Of a DNA stretch of 64,000 nucleotides, positions 53,880 through 61,457 are shown piece after piece. This DNA comes from JACCWM01 sp040393065 (GTDB lineage Bacteria; Myxococcota_A; Bradymonadia; Bradymonadales; Bradymonadaceae), in NCBI GenBank assembly GCA_040393065.1, contig JBEBUW010000009.1, positions 1 to 64,000 of the forward strand. The letters are read 5' to 3'. The notes below the pieces were generated by a model, which had not been told where the DNA came from, did not search any database, and saw only the letters and a list, made by a program, of their open reading frames with translations. Each line of letters begins with the position of its first letter. Positions within the stretch are counted from its first letter, which is position 1. The translations under genes were made by a program, and so were the position numbers.

Positions 53880-55772
53880 ATGCTTGTCGTCGTAAGTGAT
53901 CTTCATTTGCAGCATACATCTCACGATTCGGTGCGCTTCAAGCGTGGCGAAAAATATTTCGAGACGGGCGTGCATCGCAATGTTACCGCCGGTGCATTTC
54001 GATTGCTTTTCGAGACGATCATTACTCGTGTCGAGCGCATGCGTGCAAAAAACAAGCATTCAAGTGCAGAAATAATGATCGACCTGGTCTTTGCCGGCGA
54101 CATCTTCGAGATTCACCGCACACCTCTGTGGTTTGACTACAGCCAGAAGGCTGATGTCCGTCCTTATGCGGCAGACCCGACCCAGGACACTGCACTGCAA
54201 GTCAAAGTTGAAGAAATTTTGAAGGCCATTGAAGCCGAGAATAGCGTAGCGCTCGCGGCGCTTCGTACGTTCGTAACCGATAAAAAGGTCGAACGGCATG
54301 ATGAGACGAAGAATCTCGACTCAAATGTTAAAATCAAGGTGCACTTCATTCCTGGGAATCATGACCGTGTCGTCAATGCATGGGACTCAACCAGGACAAT
54401 GGTCCGCCGCATGTTGCGTATCGATCTCGAGGAAGAGGAAGAGGGTGAATTTAAAAACACCTTCACTCGTTCCGCTGCCGACGGGTACGCTTCCGGAGTC
54501 TTAATTCGCCACGGACATGAGTACGATGCACACAATTTCCCTTTACCTATTGGCAACGGCAAGAATCAATCGCTCAACGCTGGCTTAGATGACTATTTAA
54601 AGCCTTGCTTAGGCGATTATGTAACCATTGACATCGCAACCAGGCTCGCCATGGCGTTCCGCGCTCACAACGGAGCAAAGTTGCGCGATCCGGACAATAA
54701 ACAGTACCGTCAGCTCTACAATGCGCTCAATGAGTTTGATGATGTTCGCCCCATGTCTCTTCTTTTGACTTATCTTCAGCAGCAGTTTGCCGATGGCAGT
54801 GACGAACTGAACGAGGCTATCCTTCCGGTAGTCCACGATACCTACGTAGAGACATGCGCGAGTCCCTTCTTCATTAAAGAGGCTAAGAAACATAAGCTGG
54901 ACACATATTTCACAGGTATCATCAAAGAGATTGGCTCTCCGATGATTCGTCAGCCGTATCTTTACAAGATTCTTGATAAATTCGTGAAGCGAGGTTTCAC
55001 GACTAAGTCCAAGGCAACAAAAGGTCCTGCGCATTTTGCCCAGTACGATACGGACAACAGCCATCAAATCGTTATAGCCGGTCACACGCATCATCCTGAG
55101 TGTGTGCCGATGCCGCCAAAGGGTGAAAAGCCCTGCATGTACATCAATTCCGGCACTTGGCGAACCAGTATCCCTTGTGGTGTAGAAAAAACATTCGGAC
55201 GGATTCGCGATTATACGATGGTGTTTTGCTATAGCGATTCGGAGCGAAAGGGATTCAGTGACCATCGTCAATTTGAGAGTTGGATGGGGCATCTTTCCGA
55301 GGAGAAAAGCGGACCGTATACCGAAGAGGTGACCGAGCTGCTTCAGCCTACGCAGAGGCAGGTCGTCCGCTTCACGCAATGTAAGGTGGGCAAGCTCAAG
55401 GAACGGGGGAAAGCCGAGCTCCGGCTTCGATTCGGGGTAGATGATCAGGAACTAGTTTTCGATAGGAATAAGGTACTTAACGACAATGTGTTTCCATTGA
55501 ACGATTCAAACACGGTGGAGCTTGATCCAAACCTGGATGGTGAGCTTTGGGCGTGGGGCTGTGAAAAAGACTTGGGACTTGATGATCCGCTTCCATGGGC
55601 GCTACAGCGCCTGCCCCGGCAAACCGATGGTGCTTTCGAGAACGGCGCGGGAGTCTTGTACCTTCGGAACCATCAAGGGATAGCTATTGAACTGTCCTAT
55701 GAGGTGATGGTCATACCAAGCGTTGTCAAAGGAGCCGTAGCACAACCTGCTATGGCAGATGCGATTCCGTGA
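53880..55772 (+). CDS. Calcineurin-like metallophosphoesterase, large
   Basis: The 630-residue protein carries the dinuclear-metal motifs in order: DLH (Asp7, His9), GD (Asp74), GNHD (159-162) and GHTHH at about 401-405. The catalytic domain is interrupted by a long insert (about 80-390), and about 150 C-terminal residues form a separate, probably beta-rich domain. There is no signal peptide. Possible substrates are nucleic acids, nucleotides or phosphoproteins; nothing decides. The ribosome site TGGAG precedes the ATG. It lies in the accessory region with an Abi gene, so a defence role is possible but not shown. Confidence 0.85.
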   Translation: MLVVVSDLHLQHTSHDSVRFKRGEKYFETGVHRNVTAGAFRLLFETIITRVERMRAKNKHSSAEIMIDLVFAGDIFEIHRTPLWFDYSQKADVRPYAADPTQDTALQVKVEEILKAIEAENSVALAALRTFVTDKKVERHDETKNLDSNVKIKVHFIPGNHDRVVNAWDSTRTMVRRMLRIDLEEEEEGEFKNTFTRSAADGYASGVLIRHGHEYDAHNFPLPIGNGKNQSLNAGLDDYLKPCLGDYVTIDIATRLAMAFRAHNGAKLRDPDNKQYRQLYNALNEFDDVRPMSLLLTYLQQQFADGSDELNEAILPVVHDTYVETCASPFFIKEAKKHKLDTYFTGIIKEIGSPMIRQPYLYKILDKFVKRGFTTKSKATKGPAHFAQYDTDNSHQIVIAGHTHHPECVPMPPKGEKPCMYINSGTWRTSIPCGVEKTFGRIRDYTMVFCYSDSERKGFSDHRQFESWMGHLSEEKSGPYTEEVTELLQPTQRQVVRFTQCKVGKLKERGKAELRLRFGVDDQELVFDRNKVLNDNVFPLNDSNTVELDPNLDGELWAWGCEKDLGLDDPLPWALQRLPRQTDGAFENGAGVLYLRNHQGIAIELSYEVMVIPSVVKGAVAQPAMADAIP

Positions 55773-55913
55773 ATATGTCGCCTCATCGACTTCCTGAAGA
55801 ATAGGCAAATCCTCATCTCCGCTTATTAGTACGGATAAGCATGCGCGATGAAGGACGAAGGTTGGTAGTGATGTAAGGACAGCGCCCGAAAACATGTAAA
55901 CAGGAACCGACCC

Positions 55914-55958
55914 AAGCCCAAGAGTGACTTCTGTAGAGAGGTTGCCTGGGCTTTTTTT
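55914..55958 (+). terminator. Intrinsic terminator downstream of the metallophosphoesterase gene
   Basis: AAGCCCA (55914-55920) pairs with TGGGCTT (55947-55953), then seven T. The loop is long (26 nt), so the strength is uncertain. Confidence 0.6.
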
Positions 55959-56172
55959 GTGACGTTTTTGAGTCAGAATTTGACTAAGGCGGTGCTGTAA
56001 TAGATGTCGGAACCGACGTTCACTTCATGGATGCCGGGGGGATTGGCGAGGCCGGTGCGATACAAGCAGGGAGGAATGGGGCTGTGGGTAAAGGATTTGC
56101 GTGGTGTGGCCAGGGCATTTTTGGGAATGGGTGGTTTGTGACGTCACACCAGCCCACCGCCGACAGAACTGT

Positions 56173-56865
56173 TCACCAGTGCGACGAGGCGTTTTCGAGC
56201 TGTGCCGATTCCTGAGGCTGGTAGGCCAGAAGCCTGGTTTTCTTGTTCTGATTGATGATGGCGTGTGCGCAATCGGCGAGTGCCTGGAGACGCTCAGGAA
56301 TGAGCCCCTGGTTTTTGAAGATAGGACTCATGTATTCGAGCGTCAGAATGCCGTTCTGGAAACGAAAGTCGGCGCAGAGTTTTCGCAGGTTGAGAAAATT
56401 TCGTCGGACTTCCGGGCACGCGAATAGCTCAAGAGCGTCTTGCCGGGAGCGGGCGCGGATGATGAAGGCGCGGTCGAAGTCCTCATAACCGGTCTGGATA
56501 TCCTCGGCCCCAAACATTTTCGAGATTTTCGCCATGGTACCTTCCGGCAGGACTTCCAGGCCATCGATGGTGTTGGCCTCGTCGAGCAAGACCTCGTAGA
56601 GCGTCGAAATGACGATGGCATCGCCCGCCTGCTGGGCCTCGTCCTGGATGTTGACGTTGACCCCTTGATAGGTGCCGTACACCCAGCCGCCCTTGTGCGT
56701 GTCAAAGTTCTGCTCGGTGAAGGTCAACTGAAGCCGGTCCGACATGGCCTGCAACTCTTTGGGAGAACCAGACTTACCAAAGGCCCCTTCCGAGGTCTTG
56801 TAGGCTTTATAAAGCGCGAACCCCCCGATGATGAGGGTCGGCAGTAGAGCGATAAGTTTCAACAT
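56173..56865 (-). CDS. Membrane-anchored protein, function unknown
   Basis: The 230-residue protein starts with one hydrophobic segment (LKLIALLPTLIIGGFALYKA) that should anchor it, then a soluble domain of mixed alpha/beta with no motif I recognise. Conserved-looking stretches are KGGWVYGTYQGVNVNIQDEA and FDRAFIIRARSRQDALELF. A ribosome site (GGAGA) supports the ATG at 56865; a TTG at 56871 is also possible. It is alone on its strand, between the metallophosphoesterase gene and the Abi gene. Confidence 0.6.
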   Translation of the reverse strand: MLKLIALLPTLIIGGFALYKAYKTSEGAFGKSGSPKELQAMSDRLQLTFTEQNFDTHKGGWVYGTYQGVNVNIQDEAQQAGDAIVISTLYEVLLDEANTIDGLEVLPEGTMAKISKMFGAEDIQTGYEDFDRAFIIRARSRQDALELFACPEVRRNFLNLRKLCADFRFQNGILTLEYMSPIFKNQGLIPERLQALADCAHAIINQNKKTRLLAYQPQESAQLENASSHW

Positions 56866-57143
56866 ACGCAACGTCTCCGGTTGTTTTTGGCCTGCACACT
56901 GCCCCGCAGGCTACCACGAGATGTTGGGGATGGGGAGGGGGTGGGTGTTCGTGCGTGGTCCGGCCGGGTGAGTTTGATAAGGGATCAATAAATAGGCGAA
57001 GCGTTACAAATGAACGGCTAAAGTTCTGTGTTGTAACGAAGCTGTCGATAATGGTTTTCTTGGGTTGTTGAGTTTGTTTAAGTTTAAGTGGTTGATATGT
57101 ATTAGGATTTGGGTGTTTGATGGGTGCGGTATTGTCGGTGGTT

Positions 57144-57238
57144 GTGCTTGACTATCAGGAAAAAGGTGCCTACTTTACCCCCCAGCACACCCGCCGGGCC
57201 TCTGTCGCAAGACATGCTATCCTACGGCGGGTTTTTTA
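57144..57238 (+). ncRNA. Candidate structured RNA upstream of the Abi gene
   Basis: About 95 nt immediately before the Abi gene show nested structure and end in a terminator. GTGCT (57144-57148) can pair with AGCAC (57184-57188). AAAG (57162-57165) can pair with CTTT (57173-57176), and the GTGC in that loop could alternatively pair with GCAC (57185-57188) as a pseudoknot. Then ACCCGCCG (57189-57196) pairs with CGGCGGGT (57225-57232), enclosing TGTC-GCAA-GACA, a hairpin with a GNRA tetraloop, and six T follow. I recall reports of conserved RNAs upstream of Abi_2/AbiF-type genes, unchecked here. A promoter is not clearly seen. Confidence 0.5.
57189..57238 (+). terminator. Terminator between the candidate RNA and the Abi gene
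   Basis: An 8-bp perfect stem (ACCCGCCG with CGGCGGGT) is followed by TTTTTT. It faces the Abi gene 51 bp downstream, with no plus-strand protein gene just before it. It would end a separate small transcript or attenuate the Abi message. Confidence 0.7.
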
Positions 57239-57288
57239 TTTCTTGTTCTACATGATGGAAAAGGCGCTTAGCGCAAATTGAGAGCTGT

Positions 57289-58194
57289 ATGAAGTTCACA
57301 AAACCAGCAATGACATTCGAAGAACAGGCGGGATTACTCATCAGTCGCGGCCTGGATGCCGATCCTGAGCGTCTTGCGAGAAAGCTTTCATCAGTAAACT
57401 ACTACCGGTTGAGTGCCTATTGCCTGCCATTTTGCGAAGCAGAGCATCAGTTCCGGCCGGGGACTACGTTTGACTCGATCTGGAGTCTATACGATTTTGA
57501 TCGCAAGCTCCGACTCCATATCATGGATGCCCTCGAGCGTATTGAGGTCGCCATTCGCACGCGGCTTGCTTACCACCTTGCCCATCGAAGTGGCCCATTT
57601 GGGTATGTAAACGAAATCTGGCCTGGTAATCAGAGAGAATGGGCTCGATTTTTCGGTGATATGGAAAAGGAACTTAGCAAATCAAGGGAGACTTTTATTG
57701 CACATTTCCGCAGTCGATATTCCGATCAACATAAGTATCCACCCATCTGGGTTGCCTCGGAGATTCTTACCTTCGGAGGGACGGTTTCCTTGTTTCGGGG
57801 AGCGCCACGAGATGTTCAGAACGACGTCGCTAATGTCTTCGGCCTGTCAGCCAAGGTGATGAAGTCCTGGCTTCTTTGCCTCAATACGGTCCGAAATATC
57901 TGCGCTCATCATGGCCGGATGTGGAATCGAGTTCTGGGCATTAAGCCAATGTTGCCGAGAGCCGCTCAATATCCGGAGTGGAAGCACATTGCACCGGTCG
58001 CAAATGATCGTGTGTTCATCGCACTGACAATGCTGTCACATATGGTCTATGCCATTATGCCTCGAAGCGGGTGGTCACAAAGAACGCGTGAGTTGCTCGT
58101 CGGATACCCGCAGGTTGATCTCAAGGCTATGGGGTTCCCCGAGCGGTGGGAGGAGCATCCTGTGTGGGCGCGGATGTTGTTAAGTTCCGAATAA
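57289..58194 (+). CDS. Abi_2/AbiF-type abortive infection protein (HEPN)
   Basis: The 301-residue protein follows the Abi_2 (AbiD/AbiF) pattern: SSVNYYRLSAYCLPF at 34-48, a middle block SLYDFDRKLRLHIMDALERIEVA, YPPIWVASEILTFGG, and the HEPN-type active motif RNICAHH (Arg202 to His207, the R-x4-H of HEPN RNases). Members give phage resistance by shutting down the cell or cleaving RNA. No membrane segment. It stands alone, but a terminator and RNA-like structure lie immediately upstream, as in toxin systems neutralised by an RNA. It is convergent with the HsdM-S24 fusion gene. Confidence 0.88.
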   Translation: MKFTKPAMTFEEQAGLLISRGLDADPERLARKLSSVNYYRLSAYCLPFCEAEHQFRPGTTFDSIWSLYDFDRKLRLHIMDALERIEVAIRTRLAYHLAHRSGPFGYVNEIWPGNQREWARFFGDMEKELSKSRETFIAHFRSRYSDQHKYPPIWVASEILTFGGTVSLFRGAPRDVQNDVANVFGLSAKVMKSWLLCLNTVRNICAHHGRMWNRVLGIKPMLPRAAQYPEWKHIAPVANDRVFIALTMLSHMVYAIMPRSGWSQRTRELLVGYPQVDLKAMGFPERWEEHPVWARMLLSSE

Positions 58195-58269
58195 ATACGG
58201 CTGTTGAAGTACCCCTCAGAGCTGAACGAAAATTTTTGCGTACGGCTACATGTACTTTCCTCAAAAGCA

Positions 58270-58773
58270 TCACCCCAACACCTCCACAAGCTCCGCGATG
58301 ATGCTGAGCTCGCCGTCGTTGTTGTCGTCGATGACGATCGGCTGGAACGACGGGTCGTGGGAGTCCGGTTTGAGGCGGATGGTGGCGTGGCGCCAGCTGT
58401 CGTTGTCGGTGAAGACCTTTTCGGATTCGTAGACTTTGACGGTGTAGCGGCCGCCGTGGTCGGGGTCGGTGATGGCGTGGTGTTGGGCCAGGACGACTTG
58501 GTTCTGGCGGGTGCCGGTGGGGTGGGTGCGCCAGATGCACCAGGCGCCGTTGGGGATGCGGCGGATCATGGATTCGCCAGTGGCCTGGGCAACGAAGAGG
58601 CCGGGGCCAGGTTGGCTGGCGCGTTTTTCTCTGGTGAGTTCTTCGTCATCGAGCTCCTGGATGAAGAGCAGGTAGGAAATTTGCTCGATGCCAGTGAGGG
58701 AATTGCTGATGCCGTTGCTCCAGAAGGTGGGGTGATAGCGGTCCACGTGGTTGTTGAGGTCGCCGGTAATCAT
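58270..58773 (-). CDS. Fusion of HsdM N-terminal fragment and S24/LexA-like domain
   Basis: The 167-residue protein begins with the N-terminal helical domain of type I methyltransferase HsdM (about 1-48: YHPTFWSNGISNSLTGIEQ and ISYLLFIQELDDEE), cut before any methyltransferase motif. It is joined to a domain like the S24 peptidase of LexA/CI repressors, with GESM (Ser68) and a Lys at 113 in TVKVYE placed as the Ser/Lys dyad. No DNA-binding HTH and no catalytic methylase part are present. A ribosome site GAGGTG precedes the start. It could be a sensor or regulator of a restriction system, or a relic of one. Confidence 0.7.
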   Translation of the reverse strand: MITGDLNNHVDRYHPTFWSNGISNSLTGIEQISYLLFIQELDDEELTREKRASQPGPGLFVAQATGESMIRRIPNGAWCIWRTHPTGTRQNQVVLAQHHAITDPDHGGRYTVKVYESEKVFTDNDSWRHATIRLKPDSHDPSFQPIVIDDNNDGELSIIAELVEVLG

Positions 58774-59573
58774 CGGGGCACCTCGGCAAGCATCGCGTAC
58801 GTCTTGTTACACATGATTTTACTCCAGGTACTACGTTGGATTTCCCCCGTGATGAGGAGTGATAGGTATGTGTTCAGGAAGGTAGCAAGGTGGAGACTGT
58901 TCTGGCAATCGGATTGTGTGATTTGTGGTGTGGGAAGAATGGCGCACGCGAAGAATCGGTAGTGTGCCGTGGGGTGTTTGGCCGGGGGCCGGGGTTATGC
59001 AAACCGTGCAAATTTTGGCTCGAGAGGCGGTGTGGAGGGCATTTTTTGTCTTTCGAGGCGGGTCGAGCCGTAGGCGGGAGAGCGTTTTTGGGCGCGGTCG
59101 GGGTGTCGAGCTGGCAAGTTTGCACGGTTTGGGTGCGCGGTTTGTGGTGTCGAGCCGGCGGGGGAGGCAAAAAACAGGCGCGGTCGGGGTGTTGAGAGGT
59201 GCGGGTGGGGCAAAAAACAGGCGCGGTCGGGGTGTTGAGCTGGCGCGTTTTTGCGGTTTGGGTGAGCGGTTTGCGGTGTCGAGCTGGCAGGGGAGGCAAA
59301 AAGTGGTCTTCTTGGGTGGTGTCGAGCTGCTTCGCGAGCGCGTTTTTGGTCTTCTTGGGTGGTGTCGAGCCGTTTTGCGCACGGACGGGTTGCCTGCCCT
59401 GTCAGCTTGTGGCAGGGTCTGAACTCATCAACGAACTAGCTCGGGGTGTCCGAGCGCACGTGGGACCTGTTTGTAGCTGCTGAAGTGCTGGCTTGTAGCC
59501 AATGGGGGTTATCAAGTCAGAGTCGTCGCTGTCGGCGGGTGGGTTTGCGTGCTGAACAAAAGGGGCAAGAATC
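58774..59573. other. 800-bp gene-free region dominated by tandem repeats
   Basis: No supported gene. The middle is the 43-bp array (about 59017-59385), strongly G-rich on the + strand. Several long open frames cross it on both strands, but all are repeat translations rich in Gly, Arg and Val or in Pro and Thr. The flanks are plain. Confidence 0.6.
59017..59385. repeat. 43-bp-period tandem repeat array, about nine copies
   Basis: A core like GTGTCGAGC recurs at 59017 and 59060 (diverged), 59103, 59147, 59189, 59232, 59276, 59319 and 59362, spaced 42-44 bp. Longer exact pairs confirm the period: a 31-bp stretch at 59166-59196 and 59209-59239, and a 24-bp stretch at 59304-59327 and 59347-59370, each 43 bp apart; a 48-bp near-match at 59125 and 59254 is three periods apart. 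It is not a CRISPR: the parts between cores are themselves related. Confidence 0.85.
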
Positions 59574-60431
59574 ATGGCACTGAAGGATTTGAGTTTGGAA
59601 GCAATGGTCAGTGTTTCGGAGCGGCTTCTCAATCCGCCGGCGAATCGTCCGCAGCCGCAGAACAAGGACGAGATGTACAGCGGTGTTTTGGTGCTGCAGC
59701 GTGCGCATAACAATCTGGTTGCGCTGAACAAGCGGGAGGGCGAGGTGAGCCGGTTGACGGCGCAATACACGGAGCAGCTGGCGGATCTGGATCGGGAGCA
59801 TGACCGGTGTTCACGTGTGCTGTACCGGGCGTTGGAAGCGTCTGCGGATATTGCCGAAGATCCGGTGGTGGCCGACAAGTGTCGGGAGGCGATGGGCGTG
59901 CTGCATCCGAATGGCCTGTCGGTCAATCAGCTCTCGTACACGGAGCAGGCCGGCAACACGATGCGTGTGGCGCAGCGGGTCACGCCGGATCTTCGGCCGC
60001 TGCTGGCGATGACGACGCTGGTCGGCATTCCGCTGGATACCGTGCTGGACCGGTGGCTGGCGGCCGGCAAAAAGCTGGGTGAACTGCAGGCGGAGCGCGA
60101 TACGCTGAACACCGACCACGATCCGAACCGGGTCACGCCGGCGATCTTGTTGGATGCCCGCAACAGGTGGATTGGCGCCGCGAATGCGTTTATTTCGGCG
60201 CTCAATACCACCGATTATACCGAGGAAGAAAAGACCGCGATTCTGGCGCATCTGCGTGCGGTCGAGGCGCAGGCCATGAAGCGGCGCGCGTCGGGAGGTG
60301 CCGGGACTGCGGATACTTCGGATGCTTCGGATACGGCGGATGTGTCGGATGTGTCGGATGTGGCCGAGGCACAGGGCGCGACCGTGGTGCCGCTCGCGGA
60401 TTTTCAGGAAGACGAGGTCGTCGAGTCGTAA
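59574..60431 (+). CDS. Helical protein of unknown function with Asp/Ser/Ala repeat tail
   Basis: The 285-residue protein is mostly helical and soluble, with a possible coiled coil at about 45-90 and 170-195, and a C-terminal low-complexity tail built from DTSDASDTADVSDVSD-type repeats, encoded by 9- and 12-bp GAT/TCG units. No domain is recognised, and there is no signal peptide. An AAAGGGG ribosome site precedes the ATG, and a very strong terminator follows the stop, so it is a one-gene unit. It is flanked by the 43-bp array on one side and the 31-34-bp array on the other, which is odd for an ordinary gene. Confidence 0.7.
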   Translation: MALKDLSLEAMVSVSERLLNPPANRPQPQNKDEMYSGVLVLQRAHNNLVALNKREGEVSRLTAQYTEQLADLDREHDRCSRVLYRALEASADIAEDPVVADKCREAMGVLHPNGLSVNQLSYTEQAGNTMRVAQRVTPDLRPLLAMTTLVGIPLDTVLDRWLAAGKKLGELQAERDTLNTDHDPNRVTPAILLDARNRWIGAANAFISALNTTDYTEEEKTAILAHLRAVEAQAMKRRASGGAGTADTSDASDTADVSDVSDVAEAQGATVVPLADFQEDEVVES

Positions 60432-60464
60432 GATCGTTGATGAGTAGGATGCGTTGAGGTGGTG

Positions 60465-60500
60465 AAAAATCCCCCGGAGAGGTTCTCCGGGGGATTTTTT
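60465..60500 (+). terminator. Very strong intrinsic terminator after the repeat-flanked gene
   Basis: A 14-bp perfect stem (AAATCCCCCGGAGA with TCTCCGGGGGATTT) with a 3-nt loop and T tract; symmetrical A and T runs let it work in both directions. Confidence 0.93.
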
Positions 60501-60542
60501 TGTGTGGGGGCGCGTGCGGTAATGAGAGGGGATGGGTGGTTT

Positions 60543-60743
60543 GCGGCGTGGTGGGTAGAGGTGTTGGGTGATGTGCGGCGTGGTGGTGATCGGAGAATTG
60601 GGTGGTGTGCGGCGTGGTGGTGATCGGAGAATTGGGTGGTGTGCGGCGTGGTGGGTAGAGGTGTTGGGTGATGTGCGGCGTGGTGATCGGAGAATTGGGT
60701 GGTGTGCGGCGTGGTGATCGGAGAATTGGGTGGTGTGCGGCGC
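60543..60743. repeat. 31-34-bp tandem repeat array with two module types
   Basis: GCGGCGTGG-like cores lie at 60543, 60575, 60609, 60643, 60675, 60706 and 60737. The stretches between them are of two kinds: A (GGTAGAGGTGTTGGGTGATGT) and B (GTGATCGGAGAATTGGGTGG, long or short form). The order is A, B, B, A, B-short, B-short. After 60743 comes a GC-rich patch with two nested GGGGCCAGAGGCCCC-like palindromes and one more degenerate copy near 60860. No gene is seen between 60432 and 60948. Confidence 0.85.
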
Positions 60744-60890
60744 CCCCAGGGCCAGAGGCCCAGGGCTAGCACAACGCCGACGCGCTCCGCTGGGGCCAGA
60801 GGCCCCGCTGCGCGTGGTGGACGTGGGCGGTGGGCGGTGTGGTGGTCGGTCGGGATTGGGCGGTGTGCGGCGTCATGCCTGGGGTTTGAA

Positions 60891-60910
60891 ATATACTATA
60901 TTTGGTATAT
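60891..60910. promoter_or_regulatory. Operator-like inverted repeat before the toxin-antitoxin remnant
   Basis: ATATAC (60891-60896) and GTATAT (60905-60910) are exact complements around an AT core (TATATTTG), 38 bp before the proposed start at 60949. It contains a TATACT -10-like box, so an antitoxin bound here would block transcription. Confidence 0.5.
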
Positions 60911-60948
60911 GTTTCTCTGGTGTCTGGCTTGCGATAGCGAGGTTCATT

Positions 60949-61083
60949 TTGGGAAATCGGATTAAAAGATTTATCACCTATGAGGAGCTGGTATCGCCGC
61001 CAATGGGGACGGAAGCGAGGCGGCAGGCGGGGTTTTTGCTGCGCTCTCTGCAGAAGCGTTTGAAAGAGTGGATTGAAAACTGA
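60949..61083 (+). pseudogene. Truncated gp49/HigB-like toxin remnant
   Basis: A 44-residue frame from a TTG at 60949, with GCGAGG upstream. It contains VSPPMGTEARRQAGFLLRSL, which resembles the conserved N-terminal part of phage gp49/HigB-like toxins (family memory: a TPP...EARxxAGxLLRxLQ pattern), but it ends after LQKRLKEWIEN, where the toxin normally runs on with its PHS-type block and catalytic part. I read it as a toxin gene cut short by a change of frame or a deletion. The intact antitoxin-like XRE gene follows 39 bp downstream. It could instead be a real small protein. Confidence 0.42.
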
Positions 61084-61122
61084 GACGCGAACCTTTTACG
61101 TGAATCGCAAGGAGAAGAAGCA

Positions 61123-61431
61123 ATGACAGGAAAAAAGAAGGACACTGTGAAGCCGGGCTTTCGTGAGACAACGGTCGCTGAGTTTCTTGAACTGACTCCT
61201 GCTGATGAATTGATTGTCGAGTTGCGTCTGCGTCTTGCTCAATTGCTTCGTAGCGCGCGCAAAGCTCAGAATCTGACGCAGGCCGAGTTTGCGGCCCGGC
61301 GCAAGACTTCCCAAGCACGAATCTCGGCCATTGAGCGTGGCGACGAGTCGGTATCGCTGGATGCCCTCATCTCGGCGCTGGCTGAGCTTGGTGTGAGCCG
61401 TCAGGATATCGGTCGGATTATTGCAGCGTGA
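61123..61431 (+). CDS. XRE-family HTH antitoxin/regulator (HigA-like)
   Basis: The 102-residue protein has a helix-turn-helix in its C-terminal half (LRSARKAQNLTQAEFAARR and TSQARISAIERGDES, about 45-80), with an N-terminal helical part as in HigA-type antitoxins. A good ribosome site (AAGGAG) precedes the ATG. It follows the truncated toxin remnant and an operator-like inverted repeat, as expected for a toxin-antitoxin operon with the toxin first. With the toxin broken, it may now act as an orphan regulator. It converges on the glycosyltransferase-like gene. Confidence 0.82.
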   Translation: MTGKKKDTVKPGFRETTVAEFLELTPADELIVELRLRLAQLLRSARKAQNLTQAEFAARRKTSQARISAIERGDESVSLDALISALAELGVSRQDIGRIIAA

Positions 61432-61457
61432 TTTTTGGTCTTGGGGGGTGAGCGGCA

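Noticed and set aside
59017..59385. CRISPR array
   Set aside because: The parts between the repeated cores are related to one another, not unique spacers, and no cas genes are present.
58925..59422. A 165-codon frame over the 43-bp array
   Set aside because: Gly/Arg/Val-rich repeat translation, no ribosome site, no domain.
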